Source: CAZBJJ01 sp964492245
Lineage (GTDB): Bacteria; Spirochaetota; Spirochaetia; Treponematales; Breznakiellaceae
Direction: 5' to 3'
DNA length: 64,000 nt
Assembly: GCA_964492245.1 (NCBI GenBank)
Contig: CAZBJJ010000004.1
Location: forward strand, 1 to 64,000
Shown here in pieces: positions 32,647 to 42,047 of this stretch; positions within the stretch are counted from its first letter, which is position 1; each line of letters starts with the position of its first letter. The position numbers and the translations under genes were made by a program. Under the pieces are notes generated by a model. The model was not told the DNA's origin. It saw nothing but the letters and a program-made list of their open reading frames with translations, and searched no databases.

Positions 32647-33867
32647 ATGAATGTTTTTCCTAAATCTTCCCGTCTTAACGATGTCTGTTACGATATACGA
32701 GGGCCAGTATTGGACGAGGCCAGCCGGCTGGAGGCCGAAGGGCGACGGATACTCAAATTAAATATTGGGAATCCCGGTCTTTTTGGCTTTAATGCCCCCG
32801 ACGAAATTGTCCACGATATTATAATAAATTTGCACAATGCACAGGGCTATAGCGATTCGAAGGGTATTTTTGCTGCCCGCAAAGCGGTAATGCACGATTT
32901 TCAGTCCAAGGGCATTATGGATGTAGAAATTGAAGATATTTATTTAGGCAATGGGGTAAGCGAGCTAATAATGATTGCCCTCAATGGCCTGCTAAACCCC
33001 GGCGACGAGGTTTTAATACCGGCCCCGGATTATCCACTGTGGACGGCCGCGGCAAACCTGGCCGGGGGGCGGGCTGTGCATTATCTCTGCGATGAAAAAT
33101 CCGATTGGCAACCAGATTTGCAGGATATTCGTCAAAAAATTACCGATCGCTGTAAGGCAATTGTGGTAATAAACCCGAATAACCCCACCGGTGCGGTGTA
33201 TGAGCGCGATATATTGGAAGGTATTGCCGAAATTGCTCGGGAAAAAAATCTTATTATCTTTGCAGATGAAATATACGATAGAATTCTCTACGACGATGCA
33301 AAGCATATTCCCATGGCCAGCATCGATCCCGAGCTCTTTGTTGTTACGCTCAATGGGCTTTCCAAGGCCTATAGATCGGCGGGTTTTCGCTCTGGCTGGA
33401 TGGTTTTGTGTGGGGATAAAAAGGGGAAAGAGGGCTATATCGAGGGGCTGAATATGTTGGTAAATATGCGTCTCTGCGCCAATGTGCCTGCCCAGTATGC
33501 AATTCAGACAGCCTTAGGGGGCTATCAGTCGATAAACGACCTTCTGCTTCCGGGCGGCCGTCTACGCGATCAGCGGGATGCAGCCTGCCAGCTTATCAAT
33601 GACATTCCGGGGCTTTCGGTGGTCAAGCCGCGGGGGGCCCTCTATTGCTTTCCTAAAATTGATGTAGAAAAATTTGATATAAAAAACGACGAGGCCTTTG
33701 TACTGGACCTTTTGCGCTCTAAGCAAATACTTTTAGTACACGGCAGCGGTTTTAACTGGGCAGAGCCCGATCATTTTCGCGTGGTCTTCTTGCCCGATGT
33801 CGAAACATTAAAAACCGCCTTCGGTAAAATGGCCAGCTTTTTAGAGACCTATCGTCAAATAGGCTAA
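32647..33867 (+). CDS. alaA: Alanine-forming aminotransferase, AlaA type
   Basis: This is a class I PLP aminotransferase very close to E. coli AlaA (YfbQ), which makes alanine from pyruvate and glutamate. The opening SSRLNDVCYDIRGPVLDEASRLE and KLNIGNPGLFGFNAPDE are characteristic. The PLP lysine is in GLSKAYRSAGFRSGW, and PNNPTGAVY is present. 406 residues is normal. AAGGAGG precedes ATG. It shares a transcript with the upstream membrane protein gene. Confidence 0.92.
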   Translation: MNVFPKSSRLNDVCYDIRGPVLDEASRLEAEGRRILKLNIGNPGLFGFNAPDEIVHDIIINLHNAQGYSDSKGIFAARKAVMHDFQSKGIMDVEIEDIYLGNGVSELIMIALNGLLNPGDEVLIPAPDYPLWTAAANLAGGRAVHYLCDEKSDWQPDLQDIRQKITDRCKAIVVINPNNPTGAVYERDILEGIAEIAREKNLIIFADEIYDRILYDDAKHIPMASIDPELFVVTLNGLSKAYRSAGFRSGWMVLCGDKKGKEGYIEGLNMLVNMRLCANVPAQYAIQTALGGYQSINDLLLPGGRLRDQRDAACQLINDIPGLSVVKPRGALYCFPKIDVEKFDIKNDEAFVLDLLRSKQILLVHGSGFNWAEPDHFRVVFLPDVETLKTAFGKMASFLETYRQIG

Positions 33868-33906
33868 AAAAAAGACGGTACGCCTGGACGTCGGATGCGC
33901 ACCGTC
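33866..33906 (-). terminator. Intrinsic terminator of the penicillin-binding protein/DUF115 operon
   Basis: On the minus strand GACGGTGCGC pairs with GCGTACCGTC with one mismatch, followed by nine T. It lies 13 bases past the DUF115 stop. On the plus strand it sits right after alaA, so it may also slow transcription there. Confidence 0.75.
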
Positions 33907-33918
33907 AAATCTGTGGTG

Positions 33919-35739
33919 TTATTGCCACTTATATAGAGTATCGACGTGCATAGGGGAATACTTAAATTTTTTTAATATGCGCTGGTGCCACATAGCAGAT
34001 TTTCCCAGCTCCTGCCATAAATTTTGTAGATAACGGAGGTGGTAGGCCAGTTTATCGGTTTCTTCGCCGACCAATTCCTGTAGTTCCTCGGTGCTGGGAA
34101 ATAAAAAAGCTGCCACTTCTTTGGCAATTGGCGATTTTGTCAATTCTTCGCAGGCGTCGCTGGCAGTGAATGCTTGTTTTACAAGGTCTTCGGTGTTTTT
34201 GGCGGAAAAATCTGGGTCTTGGCTAGCTTTTTGTGCAAAATAGGCCTTTTTGCAAAGGCTTGCCGCCTTTGTGCAGGCCTCTGCCAGCTCTTTAAGGCTT
34301 TCTATCAGCCTTTTAAGGCTGGTTTCTAAGGCTGTCTGCCTCTGGGCTGCCTGAAATTTCCAGTTGCTGTCAATTTTGGCATATAATTGGTCTTTTTTCT
34401 TATCAATGTTCAAACGGGTTTTATCTAGGGCAAGAATATCGGCCGCGTTCATCGTTCCTAGGCCTTTAAGGGCCAGGCCCTCGCCCCCTAAAGAAAGGGT
34501 GGGGGTGCTTTTTGGCTCTTCGAAGGCGCGCTCGAACCACTGGGCATACACCAGCATTCGCTTGTCGCTGTAAAGGCTTTCGCCCCTTTGGGAGCGAACT
34601 TTTTGCATTAAAGGGGAATGGAGGGTTTTAAAGTTTGCGCTTTCGAAGGGGGCTAAGCGCTGCGATACCTGTTGTCCAACTTCTTCAAAGCGCGCGCCCT
34701 TGCTGTGGGTTTGGCCCCTGGGATATGCTAAATCCAGGCCAAGGGCAATAATCCTTTTTGCCCCCAATAGCCGACAAAAGTCCCAGGCAGTGGTGGCCAC
34801 TGAACCACCGGCTGCCAGTTCTCCTTTATAGTCGATAAGTCTTTCTAGATAACTCCCCAGGGGAAATAGCGAAGAAAAAAGAAAGGCTCTGGCCCAGCGG
34901 CGGCGAAAAAGGCTGGGCCAAAGGGCCACCTCGCCAATCAATGTACAAAGACCGGTGTCGACATAGTCCACATGGCGGGAATTCCAGTACTGGGGATCCA
35001 CTGCCAGTACGAAGTCGGGAATACAGTTAACGCGCATACAGCTACTTAAGGCGGTATCCACTGCCACAAGTACTGAGCGCTCTCGCAGCCTAGGTAAAAG
35101 CGCGAGCTGGCTATCTAAGGAGGGGCCAGCGGCGATGAGCAGTATATCTTCGCCCTTAAAAAGATTGTATAGCCACCGGACCCCTGGGAGCTTGGCGATA
35201 AGCCCTGCATTTTGCACCGTATTCGAGACCCAGCGCTGGGCGAACTTTGCCTTGGTTGCCCTATTGGTTTTTTCGCGGGTCCAAACAAGATCGATGAGCT
35301 TTTTTTGTTTTTCATACCATTTTTGATGGCGCGAGAATAGATTTTGATTGACAAAGGTCTGCACCAAACTAGCCTGCCTTGGCAAAAGTGAAGCTAGTTT
35401 ATCCTCGTTATCGGGGCCAATGAGGTAGACATGTCGATGGGAGAGGGTCGCCTGTAAATTCCTGCTTGCTACCGCAATATCTACCAGGGCGGCATCCGCT
35501 TCCAGTATGATTATTTGCCAGTCTTCCAAGGCCGAAAGGGCAAAGTGCTGTATTAATGCTTCCGGCAAATAGCCCAGGCCAAGGCCATAGACAAGGACGC
35601 AGGAGACATTCTCTTTTAAACCCTGGATAGACCTTTGCGCCTCCCGCTGCGGGTCCATTCTCGAATGAATGTATTTGCCATCTATGCGCAGGCTGGGGTG
35701 GCCACTGGAAGTTTGAATAATTTCGAAGGCTGACTTCAC
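33919..35739 (-). CDS. DUF115 (MptE-like / motility accessory factor) protein
   Basis: The 606-residue product has the DUF115 domain at about 195-400, marked by ILLIAAGPSLDSQLALLP (GPSLD at 205-209) and VDTALSSCMRVNCIPDFVLAVDP. The domain is shared by archaeal 6-hydroxymethylpterin pyrophosphokinases and bacterial Maf proteins thought to transfer sugars to flagellin. The C-terminal 180 residues are helical. GTG 35739 shares one base with the penicillin-binding protein stop (TAGTG). Position in an envelope operon favours a glycosylation role, but this is inference. Confidence 0.8.
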   Translation of the reverse strand: MKSAFEIIQTSSGHPSLRIDGKYIHSRMDPQREAQRSIQGLKENVSCVLVYGLGLGYLPEALIQHFALSALEDWQIIILEADAALVDIAVASRNLQATLSHRHVYLIGPDNEDKLASLLPRQASLVQTFVNQNLFSRHQKWYEKQKKLIDLVWTREKTNRATKAKFAQRWVSNTVQNAGLIAKLPGVRWLYNLFKGEDILLIAAGPSLDSQLALLPRLRERSVLVAVDTALSSCMRVNCIPDFVLAVDPQYWNSRHVDYVDTGLCTLIGEVALWPSLFRRRWARAFLFSSLFPLGSYLERLIDYKGELAAGGSVATTAWDFCRLLGAKRIIALGLDLAYPRGQTHSKGARFEEVGQQVSQRLAPFESANFKTLHSPLMQKVRSQRGESLYSDKRMLVYAQWFERAFEEPKSTPTLSLGGEGLALKGLGTMNAADILALDKTRLNIDKKKDQLYAKIDSNWKFQAAQRQTALETSLKRLIESLKELAEACTKAASLCKKAYFAQKASQDPDFSAKNTEDLVKQAFTASDACEELTKSPIAKEVAAFLFPSTEELQELVGEETDKLAYHLRYLQNLWQELGKSAMWHQRILKKFKYSPMHVDTLYKWQ

Positions 35740-37637
35740 TACTCGAGCTCCAGAATAATTTCCATCCCTTCGGTAATGGCTGTTCCGGCCTCGGGGAATT
35801 GGCGCAGTACCCAGCCATTGCCATATATTTTAAGGTCAATGCCCTGGTGTGCAAATAGGGGAAGGAGCTGTTTTTTGGACATCCCGGTAAAATCTGGCAA
35901 CTGGTCCCCAATTTTTAGGGCTTCGGTTGTTTTAAGCACAATTGTTCCCGGATGTTCAAGGCGCAGGCTTTTGCCCCGCTCAATCCCCAGGTAGTCGATA
36001 ATTAAATCGGCAGCCTCTCCCACATCGGGGGCCGAAATTATACTGCCATGTATTGAACTGCCCTTTGGCTTTACCACTGCCTGGTATATAATCAGCTCTG
36101 GCTTATCCGCAGGATAAAAGGCAATGCAGCTGGCAATATAATCTGTTTTTGAATAGGTTCCAGTCTTCGGGTCTATAATTTGAGCTGTGCCTGTTTTTAC
36201 ACCGGTGCGAACATCCTCGATATTGGCCCGGCGACCGGTACCGCGGGGGGCCACCGACTGTTCCAGACTTTTTAATATGGTATTTGCCACCTGTTTAGAG
36301 ACAACCTGGCGCAGGGCCTCGCTGGGAAAATCCTTTTCCACTCTGCCATTTGGAGCGACAATAGATTTTACAAATTTCGGCTTAATAAGCAGTCCCTCAT
36401 TGGCAATTGCCGTCGCCGCCTGCATTATTTGAATAGGCGAGGTGGCAATTTCCTGCCCAAAGGCAATGGTGGGCTTTGAACGCAAAGACCAGTCCTTCGG
36501 GGACCTTAAATAGCCAATAGATTCGCCACTCAATCCTATTCCCGTGCGCTGGCCAAAGCCAAAATCGAGAATTATGCGGTAAAAATCATCGGTGGCAACC
36601 CTATCGGCGGCCAAGGCGGTGCCCACATTGCAGGAATAGGCAATTATTTCGGGCAGTTTTACCCACCCGTGGGGGGAGACGCAGCCGAGCCGTATTATTT
36701 CTCCACTGGCGGTCTTGCGTTCGTAGCTGCCATCGCAGTAAAAGGAGGTGTTGGCATCTATGCCGCCCAATTCCAAAACGGCTGCCAGCGAAAATATTTT
36801 AAAGACCGAGCCCGGCTCGAAGGCAAGGGTGGTAATTCTATTGATACGCTGAAAATCGGTGGAGCTTCTTAAAAAATTGGGGTCAAAATCGGGGAGGGAG
36901 ACCCAGGCAAGAATTTCTCCATTTGTGCTGTTCATTGCCAGCATAACTATAGATTCGGCATTGTTTGTTACCATGGACCGCCGGCATATTTGCTCCAAAT
37001 CGTACTGGATTTTGGCATTTATGGTCAGTTTTAATTGGCTGCCAAACTGCCTGCCATCCGTTGGGTATAAATCGCGGTCGAAGGCCAATTCTGCGCCGCC
37101 CAAGCCCCGATTGTCATCGCCCACATAGCCAATAATATGGGCTGCCAGATGGCCTTCGGGGTAAATGCGCCCCGAGACCTCTTCTATACCCACTCCCGGC
37201 AAATTTCCCTGCTGCTGGGCCTCCTGTATTAAAAGCCTGGTCTTTTGGTCAACTCTTTTTTTTATGTATAAAAAATCGCTTGCCGATTGCTCAATGCGTT
37301 CGGTTAGGGCAATTGCATCTTCGTCGATAAAATGGGGAATGGCCTGTAGCGCAAGGACTAGGGCGGGGATATCGCGCACATCTGGCTTCCAAAGGCTAAT
37401 ATTTGCCAGGCTTTGATCCATTGCCAAAATACGGCCCTCGGCATCTAAAATGGGGCCCCGCTCAATTTTTTTTATCTCCTGTCTTGTAAAATGTTCTTCT
37501 TTTTGCAACATCAGTTTGCCATAGTGAACGGCGATGAGCAATAGAAATAGGGCCTGCATGCCAAATAGGGCCAGTAATCGCCAGCGGCGGGGATAGGCTT
37601 TTTGCTCTGTTGTTTTTATATAGGGTGAATTGTTCAT
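35739..37637 (-). CDS. ftsI: Class B penicillin-binding protein with PASTA domain
   Basis: The 632-residue transpeptidase cross-links peptidoglycan, probably at the septum (FtsI/SpoVD type). A membrane helix is at about 20-40. The dimerisation domain follows with RGPILDAEGRILA. Active-site motifs are SVFK (277-280), SCN (335-337) and KTGTAQ (481-486). A single PASTA domain covers about 575-632 (LPDFTGMSKKQLLPLFAHQG). It overlaps lepB by ATGA and is followed by DUF115. No mra or mur gene is adjacent. Confidence 0.93.
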   Translation of the reverse strand: MNNSPYIKTTEQKAYPRRWRLLALFGMQALFLLLIAVHYGKLMLQKEEHFTRQEIKKIERGPILDAEGRILAMDQSLANISLWKPDVRDIPALVLALQAIPHFIDEDAIALTERIEQSASDFLYIKKRVDQKTRLLIQEAQQQGNLPGVGIEEVSGRIYPEGHLAAHIIGYVGDDNRGLGGAELAFDRDLYPTDGRQFGSQLKLTINAKIQYDLEQICRRSMVTNNAESIVMLAMNSTNGEILAWVSLPDFDPNFLRSSTDFQRINRITTLAFEPGSVFKIFSLAAVLELGGIDANTSFYCDGSYERKTASGEIIRLGCVSPHGWVKLPEIIAYSCNVGTALAADRVATDDFYRIILDFGFGQRTGIGLSGESIGYLRSPKDWSLRSKPTIAFGQEIATSPIQIMQAATAIANEGLLIKPKFVKSIVAPNGRVEKDFPSEALRQVVSKQVANTILKSLEQSVAPRGTGRRANIEDVRTGVKTGTAQIIDPKTGTYSKTDYIASCIAFYPADKPELIIYQAVVKPKGSSIHGSIISAPDVGEAADLIIDYLGIERGKSLRLEHPGTIVLKTTEALKIGDQLPDFTGMSKKQLLPLFAHQGIDLKIYGNGWVLRQFPEAGTAITEGMEIILELE

Positions 37638-38068
37638 TTTTTACCCATCAGTTTACCATAAATTTTTTCTATATTGATTGGTCCATAGGAGCGAGAATCC
37701 CAAGATTCTGCGGAGTTGTCCCCAAGCACGAGGATACTGCCCTTAGGGGGGCGGTCCATTATTTGGGATTCAGTGTCGGCGGTAAGGACGCATCTTTTTA
37801 CGGCAAATCTATTGTCCGGGGCTATAAAAACAAGGATGTCCCCTACTTGAGGCTCTGCCCAGCGAAAAAGATGCTTTTTAAAAAAGGGGACCTGCAGGCC
37901 ATAGGCAAGCTTGTTTATCAAAATAATGCTTCCTTCTTTAATAGTTGGCTCCATGGAGTGGCCTTCGGCGATCATAATATCAAAAAAAAATAATTTTGTT
38001 AGCAAGGCAAGAAAAAAAGCGAGCGAGACGGGCAATAATAGACTTGTTTTCTCTGGCGTATATTTCAT
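37634..38068 (-). CDS. lepB: Signal peptidase I
   Basis: The 145-residue S26 peptidase has one N-terminal membrane helix (about 9-30), the catalytic serine in GHSMEPTIKEGS (S38) and the lysine in RFAVKRCV (K91). The late GDNSAESWDSRSYGP box is present. It is short, without the large insertions of E. coli LepB. ATG 38068 fits the family N terminus; no Shine-Dalgarno precedes it, and a clear promoter ends 8 bases upstream. It heads the operon lepB-ftsI-DUF115. Confidence 0.9.
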   Translation of the reverse strand: MKYTPEKTSLLLPVSLAFFLALLTKLFFFDIMIAEGHSMEPTIKEGSIILINKLAYGLQVPFFKKHLFRWAEPQVGDILVFIAPDNRFAVKRCVLTADTESQIMDRPPKGSILVLGDNSAESWDSRSYGPINIEKIYGKLMGKK

Positions 38069-38076
38069 AAAGCTTG

Positions 38077-38105
38077 AGTATAATGCCAAGAGCGCTTTAT
38101 GTCGA
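38077..38105 (-). promoter_or_regulatory. Leaderless-type promoter of lepB
   Basis: TCGACA (38105-38100), a 17-base spacer and TATACT (38082-38077) end 8 bases before the lepB ATG. The predicted transcript would begin about 1-3 bases before ATG. Confidence 0.6.
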
Positions 38106-38111
38106 TAAACT
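38106..38111 (+). promoter_or_regulatory. Putative -10 box of the M23 peptidase gene
   Basis: TAAACT ends 5 bases before ATG 38117. An alternative box (TTGAGT at 38074-38079, TATGTC at 38098-38103) is also possible. No proper Shine-Dalgarno is seen. Confidence 0.25.
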
Positions 38112-38116
38112 AAGAT

Positions 38117-39247
38117 ATGCAAGAGATACTTAAAACACAGCGTGTGCTCCGTCGATCGCAAAACAGTACGTTAGCAAAAAAATCCCTGTTGGCAACTGCA
38201 AAGCGTATACAGGGCCGCCAGCCAAGACCTTCGGAGCAAACCTTACCTCTTCGTCAGCGCATACCTTTTTTAACTTTTGTATTAAAAAAAACCAGCGTTT
38301 TGCGCATACTTGTGCTCGCCAGTGGCATTGCCCTGTCAATTGCCCTATTGGCCCTCGTTTTTTATATAAATAATCAAAAAATACCTTCGCTTGTCTCTGC
38401 CGATATGGGGGGGGCTGGAAGCATCCCCTGGCAACAAGCAATGGCCGGCTTTGTGGGAATTGCACAGGATAGCACCTTGGCTTTGGAGGATGGCAGCGGT
38501 TTAAGGCTGGATATTTCGGAATCGTTTCATTGGGAGATCTATACCGTTAAAGCGGGGGAAACCGTCTCTGCCATTGCGGCGAGAAATGGCCTGTCTATAG
38601 ATTCAATTATAAGTTTGAATAAACTTACCAATGTTAAAAGGCTCTATGCTGGTCAGAAAATTAAGATTCCCAATATGGATGGCATTGTCCATACGGTTCT
38701 TCGGGGAGAAAACTTAGAGAAAATTGCAAAAACGCAGGGAGTGCCCATGGAGGCAATTTTAGATGCCAACGATTTAGATACCGATGTACTGGCAATTGGG
38801 GCATCTCTGTTTATTCCCGGCGCCCATATGAAAAAAGACGAATTAAAAATGGCCCTCGGGGAGTTGTTTATATACCCCGTAATTGGTCGGCTTTCCTCTA
38901 CCTTTGGCTGGCGCAACGATCCCTTTACCGGGGCGCGGAGTTTTCACAATGGCATTGATATTGCGCGCCCACAGGGTACGCTGATAAAGGCGGGAATGGA
39001 TGGCCGGGTTTCGGCAGTGGGGACAAGTGCAGTTTTTGGGAATTATGTCATTATTACTCATAGTTCGGGTTTTCAGACCCTGTATGGGCATATGTATACC
39101 CGTACGGTCAAACAGGGGCAGTGGGTCTTACAGGGCAGTGGTATTGGCACGGTTGGCTCGACGGGGAGAAGTACTGGCCCCCATGTCCACTATTCAATTT
39201 ATAAAAATGGTATGGCTATAGATCCAATGCAATTTTTGGCGCGATAG
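38117..39247 (+). CDS. LysM/M23 peptidoglycan endopeptidase
   Basis: The 376-residue envelope protein has a basic cytoplasmic N terminus, one membrane helix at about 62-85, two LysM peptidoglycan-binding domains (about 140-185 and 190-232), and an M23 zinc peptidase domain at about 265-370. Zinc ligands are in HNGIDIA and GPHVHYS; the HxH is intact, so it is probably active. It is divergent from lepB with 48 bases between. Expected role is cutting cell-wall cross-links during growth. Confidence 0.93.
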   Translation: MQEILKTQRVLRRSQNSTLAKKSLLATAKRIQGRQPRPSEQTLPLRQRIPFLTFVLKKTSVLRILVLASGIALSIALLALVFYINNQKIPSLVSADMGGAGSIPWQQAMAGFVGIAQDSTLALEDGSGLRLDISESFHWEIYTVKAGETVSAIAARNGLSIDSIISLNKLTNVKRLYAGQKIKIPNMDGIVHTVLRGENLEKIAKTQGVPMEAILDANDLDTDVLAIGASLFIPGAHMKKDELKMALGELFIYPVIGRLSSTFGWRNDPFTGARSFHNGIDIARPQGTLIKAGMDGRVSAVGTSAVFGNYVIITHSSGFQTLYGHMYTRTVKQGQWVLQGSGIGTVGSTGRSTGPHVHYSIYKNGMAIDPMQFLAR

Positions 39248-39291
39248 GGGTACATTGAATTATTAAAAGAATAAAATAATTTTTACAAGAA

Positions 39292-39321
39292 TTTACTTGT
39301 GTATAAAGACTTGTTTATGAT
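39292..39321 (+). promoter_or_regulatory. Promoter of the 39-residue peptide gene
   Basis: TTTACT (39292-39297), an 18-base spacer and TATGAT (39316-39321) precede GGGGGAG and ATG 39348. Confidence 0.45.
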
Positions 39322-39347
39322 ATTGTTTACTTAACCCGGGGGAGTAA

Positions 39348-39467
39348 ATGAAGAAATTGGTATTAATATTAGTAGCATTAATAGCAGCAGTAACTTTTAT
39401 ACGCGCATATCAAATACCAGAGGGCAGTTTAAGTAATACTATCCTCGAAGCAGGGGTAAATTTTTAA
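39348..39467 (+). CDS. Small hydrophobic peptide (39 residues)
   Basis: The gene has ATG right after GGGGGAG (3-base spacing) and a plausible promoter. The product is MKKLVLILVALIAAVTFI followed by RAYQIPEGSLSNTILEAGVNF. It looks like a signal-anchor peptide or a tiny secreted peptide. No family is recognised. The zinc-ribbon gene begins 3 bases after its stop, so it may be coupled with it. Confidence 0.6.
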   Translation: MKKLVLILVALIAAVTFIRAYQIPEGSLSNTILEAGVNF

Positions 39468-39470
39468 TCT

Positions 39471-39704
39471 ATGTCTTGTGCATATTGCGGAATCAGCCTA
39501 GATATTCTCTTTGTATATTGTCCCTATTGTGGAAAAAAAATTGATAAAAACAACAGCTTTGCCCGACTGGCTATGAGACAGTCATCGACTGAAAGTATAG
39601 AAAAACACGAAAAATATCGCAAAGAGCTGAACGAGCTCGATGCCCATTTAGCCAGTCTTGAACAGGAATTAGATAGAGTCTTAGCGCTGGTATTGCCATC
39701 ATAA
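39471..39704 (+). CDS. Small zinc-ribbon, coiled-coil protein
   Basis: The 77-residue protein opens with a zinc ribbon, CAYCG and CPYCGKK (C3, C6, C18, C21), followed by a helical coiled-coil part (KHEKYRKELNELDAHLASLE). Function is unknown. It lies between the 39-residue peptide gene (3 bases upstream) and the NodB-like gene (37 bases downstream), likely one transcript. Confidence 0.7.
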   Translation: MSCAYCGISLDILFVYCPYCGKKIDKNNSFARLAMRQSSTESIEKHEKYRKELNELDAHLASLEQELDRVLALVLPS

Positions 39705-39741
39705 AATGGGAGATTGCGGAAGATAATTCAGGAGGGATAGT

Positions 39742-42030
39742 TTGAAGAATTTTCTATGTTTTGTTCTTATGTGTTGTAGTTTTATACCACAGGCATATAG
39801 CGAGATTGAATTTTCTAGGCTTTTACTCTCCGATAACAACGAAATTCTGTTCAATATTCAGACTAAAAAAAAGGGCCTTACCGAGCAGTCGGCCCTTGTG
39901 CTTTCCAATATAGATCAAAACCGTTTAAAGACCCTTACCGCCTATCCAGAAGAAATTGAATATCTATCCGAAACAGGTGAATTGCAGGTTCAAAACTCCT
40001 TTGGCCTGCAGCGCATTCCCATTTCCGGTGGCCTGCCCCAGACGATTAAGGCCTTTCCTGGCTTTACTTCTGGTGCTGCCGTCCTCGACGGGCCTTTGGA
40101 GCAATTGCTCTGTGCGCCTAACGGTAAATGGCTTTTGCGCATCGAATCTACCACTGCAGCGCGGGGCAATTTAATACTTGTCGATATCCTGAGCGGGAAA
40201 AATTTTATTATTGCCAAGGATCTTGAAAAATCTCGTCGCTTCTTTCCCGCTTCATGGAGCCCCGATTCCCGCACCTTTGTGTACAGCCGTTCGGGACAGC
40301 TTTATTTTTATTCAATCGATACCTTAAGCACGAATCTGGTGGATGAGCGCTATAGAAGTATTGGGCAGGGCGAAATAAACAGCTTGCAGTGGGGAAGGCA
40401 TGGCGATTTTTATTATATTCGTGGCAATGCAGTGTATAGGGTGCGCAGTTCCTTGCTCTTTGCCCAGGCCCTGTATACCAGCTTTATCGAAGTGGGTGGA
40501 CTTGTCGGTAAAATCCCCTTCAATTTCGATCCACAGTTCGATCGCTTTTGGCCATCTGTCAGCTCCTCTTCTATACTTTTGAGCAAGGGCGAGAAAAGTT
40601 TGTTTTGGCTGCCTCTAACCCGGACAGTCGATGGGGAAAATGCTGCGTATGCAAGTATCAGTCTTTTGCCCTATCTGGTTTTGCCAAGTCATGCCAGTAG
40701 AATTGAGGTTGTAGAGGGCGAAAACGGCATTTTAACTGTCTTTGTCTTTCCGGTTGCTGGTTCGTCCAATAAGGCCGAGGCCTGGCGTTTAAATAGGTCC
40801 AATTCTGCATCTATCGATTTTAAACCCCTGCCGCTTCTAGATATTCAGGGGGTGGCACTTTCGCCCGATTCCGCTTCAATCCTACTTTGGGGGGATAGGG
40901 GGCTGGAACTCTGGGATTATATAAACTGGAAATCAATTGCCACCTTGAGCAAGGAGAAGGTTTTAAAGGCCCTTTGGATTAACGATAAAAACCTTGTTCT
41001 AGCCGGACCTAAACAAATTAAGGCCTGCGATTTAAAAGGAAATAAAACACTGCTCTGTCTTTCTGTAGCCGATGACTATGGCTTTGAAGAAGGCAGTGGG
41101 GCTATTTATGCAAAAAATGAGGGCAACTGGTATCGTACAGAGCAAAATGCTCCATGGCTTGCCTTCGAAAAACCAAAAATTGATGACGATAAAAACCCTA
41201 CAAATAGATACCGGGTCTATTTAGAGACGCTTTCTCAAGGGCCCTATGTAAATATTCCCATGGTGCGCAATGTGGACAGTGTGGGAACAAGGGCCCTTGT
41301 ACAAAGGCCTGTGTATGAATGGGACCCCTTAGATGCTCGCACCGATTTAAAACGCTATAAAGACGGGCTTTTTAGAAACGGCTCGCGCGCTGGCAGGCGG
41401 GAGCTTGCCCTTAGCTTCGATGTGGTAGACGACAACGAGGGCCTGCAATATGTGCTCTCGGTTTTGGAGCGCTATAAAATTCGGGCCACCTTCTATTTAG
41501 GGGGCGAGTTTATTCGACGCTATCCGGAAAGTGCCCGAGAAATTGCCAGTTTGGGCCATGAATGTGCCTCGCTGTTTTTTGCCCATATTGATCTTTTTGA
41601 TTCTCGCTATCAAATTGATGGCGAATTTATAAAGCGGGGCCTGGCCCGCAATGAGGACGATTTTTTCAATGCCACGGGGCGGGAGCTCAGTCTTTTATGG
41701 CATCCACCTTGGTACAATACCTCGCCCCGCTTCGAAAAAGCTGCTGCCGAGGTGGGCTATACCACTACGGGCCACGATGTAGAGCCCTACGACTGGGTCA
41801 GTAAAAGCACAACGAGACAGACTGCGGTGCAATATAAAAATGCCGCCGAGATACTGGATGCAATTGTAAAGGATAAGTTACCTGGCTCAATTATTCCCAT
41901 TCGCTTGGGCTTAAATCCTGGGGGCAGAGATAATTACCTTTTTCACAGCGTGGACATTTTAATTGAGGCAATTGTAAAGGCTGGCTACGACATTGTCAGC
42001 GTATCCAGCCTTATTGACCACGCGCGTTAG
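39742..42030 (+). CDS. Secreted propeller protein with C-terminal NodB-like deacetylase domain
   Basis: The 762-residue product starts at TTG after AGGAGGG and has a signal peptide (MKNFLCFVLMCCSFIPQAYS). Residues about 25-480 look like a WD/TolB-like beta propeller (PDSRTFVYSRSGQLYFYSID). Residues about 545-760 match polysaccharide deacetylases: LALSFDVVDDNEGLQY in place of the TFDDG motif, RATFYLGGEFIRRYPESAREIASLGHE in place, and WHPPWYNTSP in place of the R-P motif. The second metal-binding HSxxHP motif is not clear. The fold is supported; activity is uncertain. Confidence 0.82.
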   Translation: MKNFLCFVLMCCSFIPQAYSEIEFSRLLLSDNNEILFNIQTKKKGLTEQSALVLSNIDQNRLKTLTAYPEEIEYLSETGELQVQNSFGLQRIPISGGLPQTIKAFPGFTSGAAVLDGPLEQLLCAPNGKWLLRIESTTAARGNLILVDILSGKNFIIAKDLEKSRRFFPASWSPDSRTFVYSRSGQLYFYSIDTLSTNLVDERYRSIGQGEINSLQWGRHGDFYYIRGNAVYRVRSSLLFAQALYTSFIEVGGLVGKIPFNFDPQFDRFWPSVSSSSILLSKGEKSLFWLPLTRTVDGENAAYASISLLPYLVLPSHASRIEVVEGENGILTVFVFPVAGSSNKAEAWRLNRSNSASIDFKPLPLLDIQGVALSPDSASILLWGDRGLELWDYINWKSIATLSKEKVLKALWINDKNLVLAGPKQIKACDLKGNKTLLCLSVADDYGFEEGSGAIYAKNEGNWYRTEQNAPWLAFEKPKIDDDKNPTNRYRVYLETLSQGPYVNIPMVRNVDSVGTRALVQRPVYEWDPLDARTDLKRYKDGLFRNGSRAGRRELALSFDVVDDNEGLQYVLSVLERYKIRATFYLGGEFIRRYPESAREIASLGHECASLFFAHIDLFDSRYQIDGEFIKRGLARNEDDFFNATGRELSLLWHPPWYNTSPRFEKAAAEVGYTTTGHDVEPYDWVSKSTTRQTAVQYKNAAEILDAIVKDKLPGSIIPIRLGLNPGGRDNYLFHSVDILIEAIVKAGYDIVSVSSLIDHAR

Positions 42031-42047
42031 AATAATAATCGCGCGCG

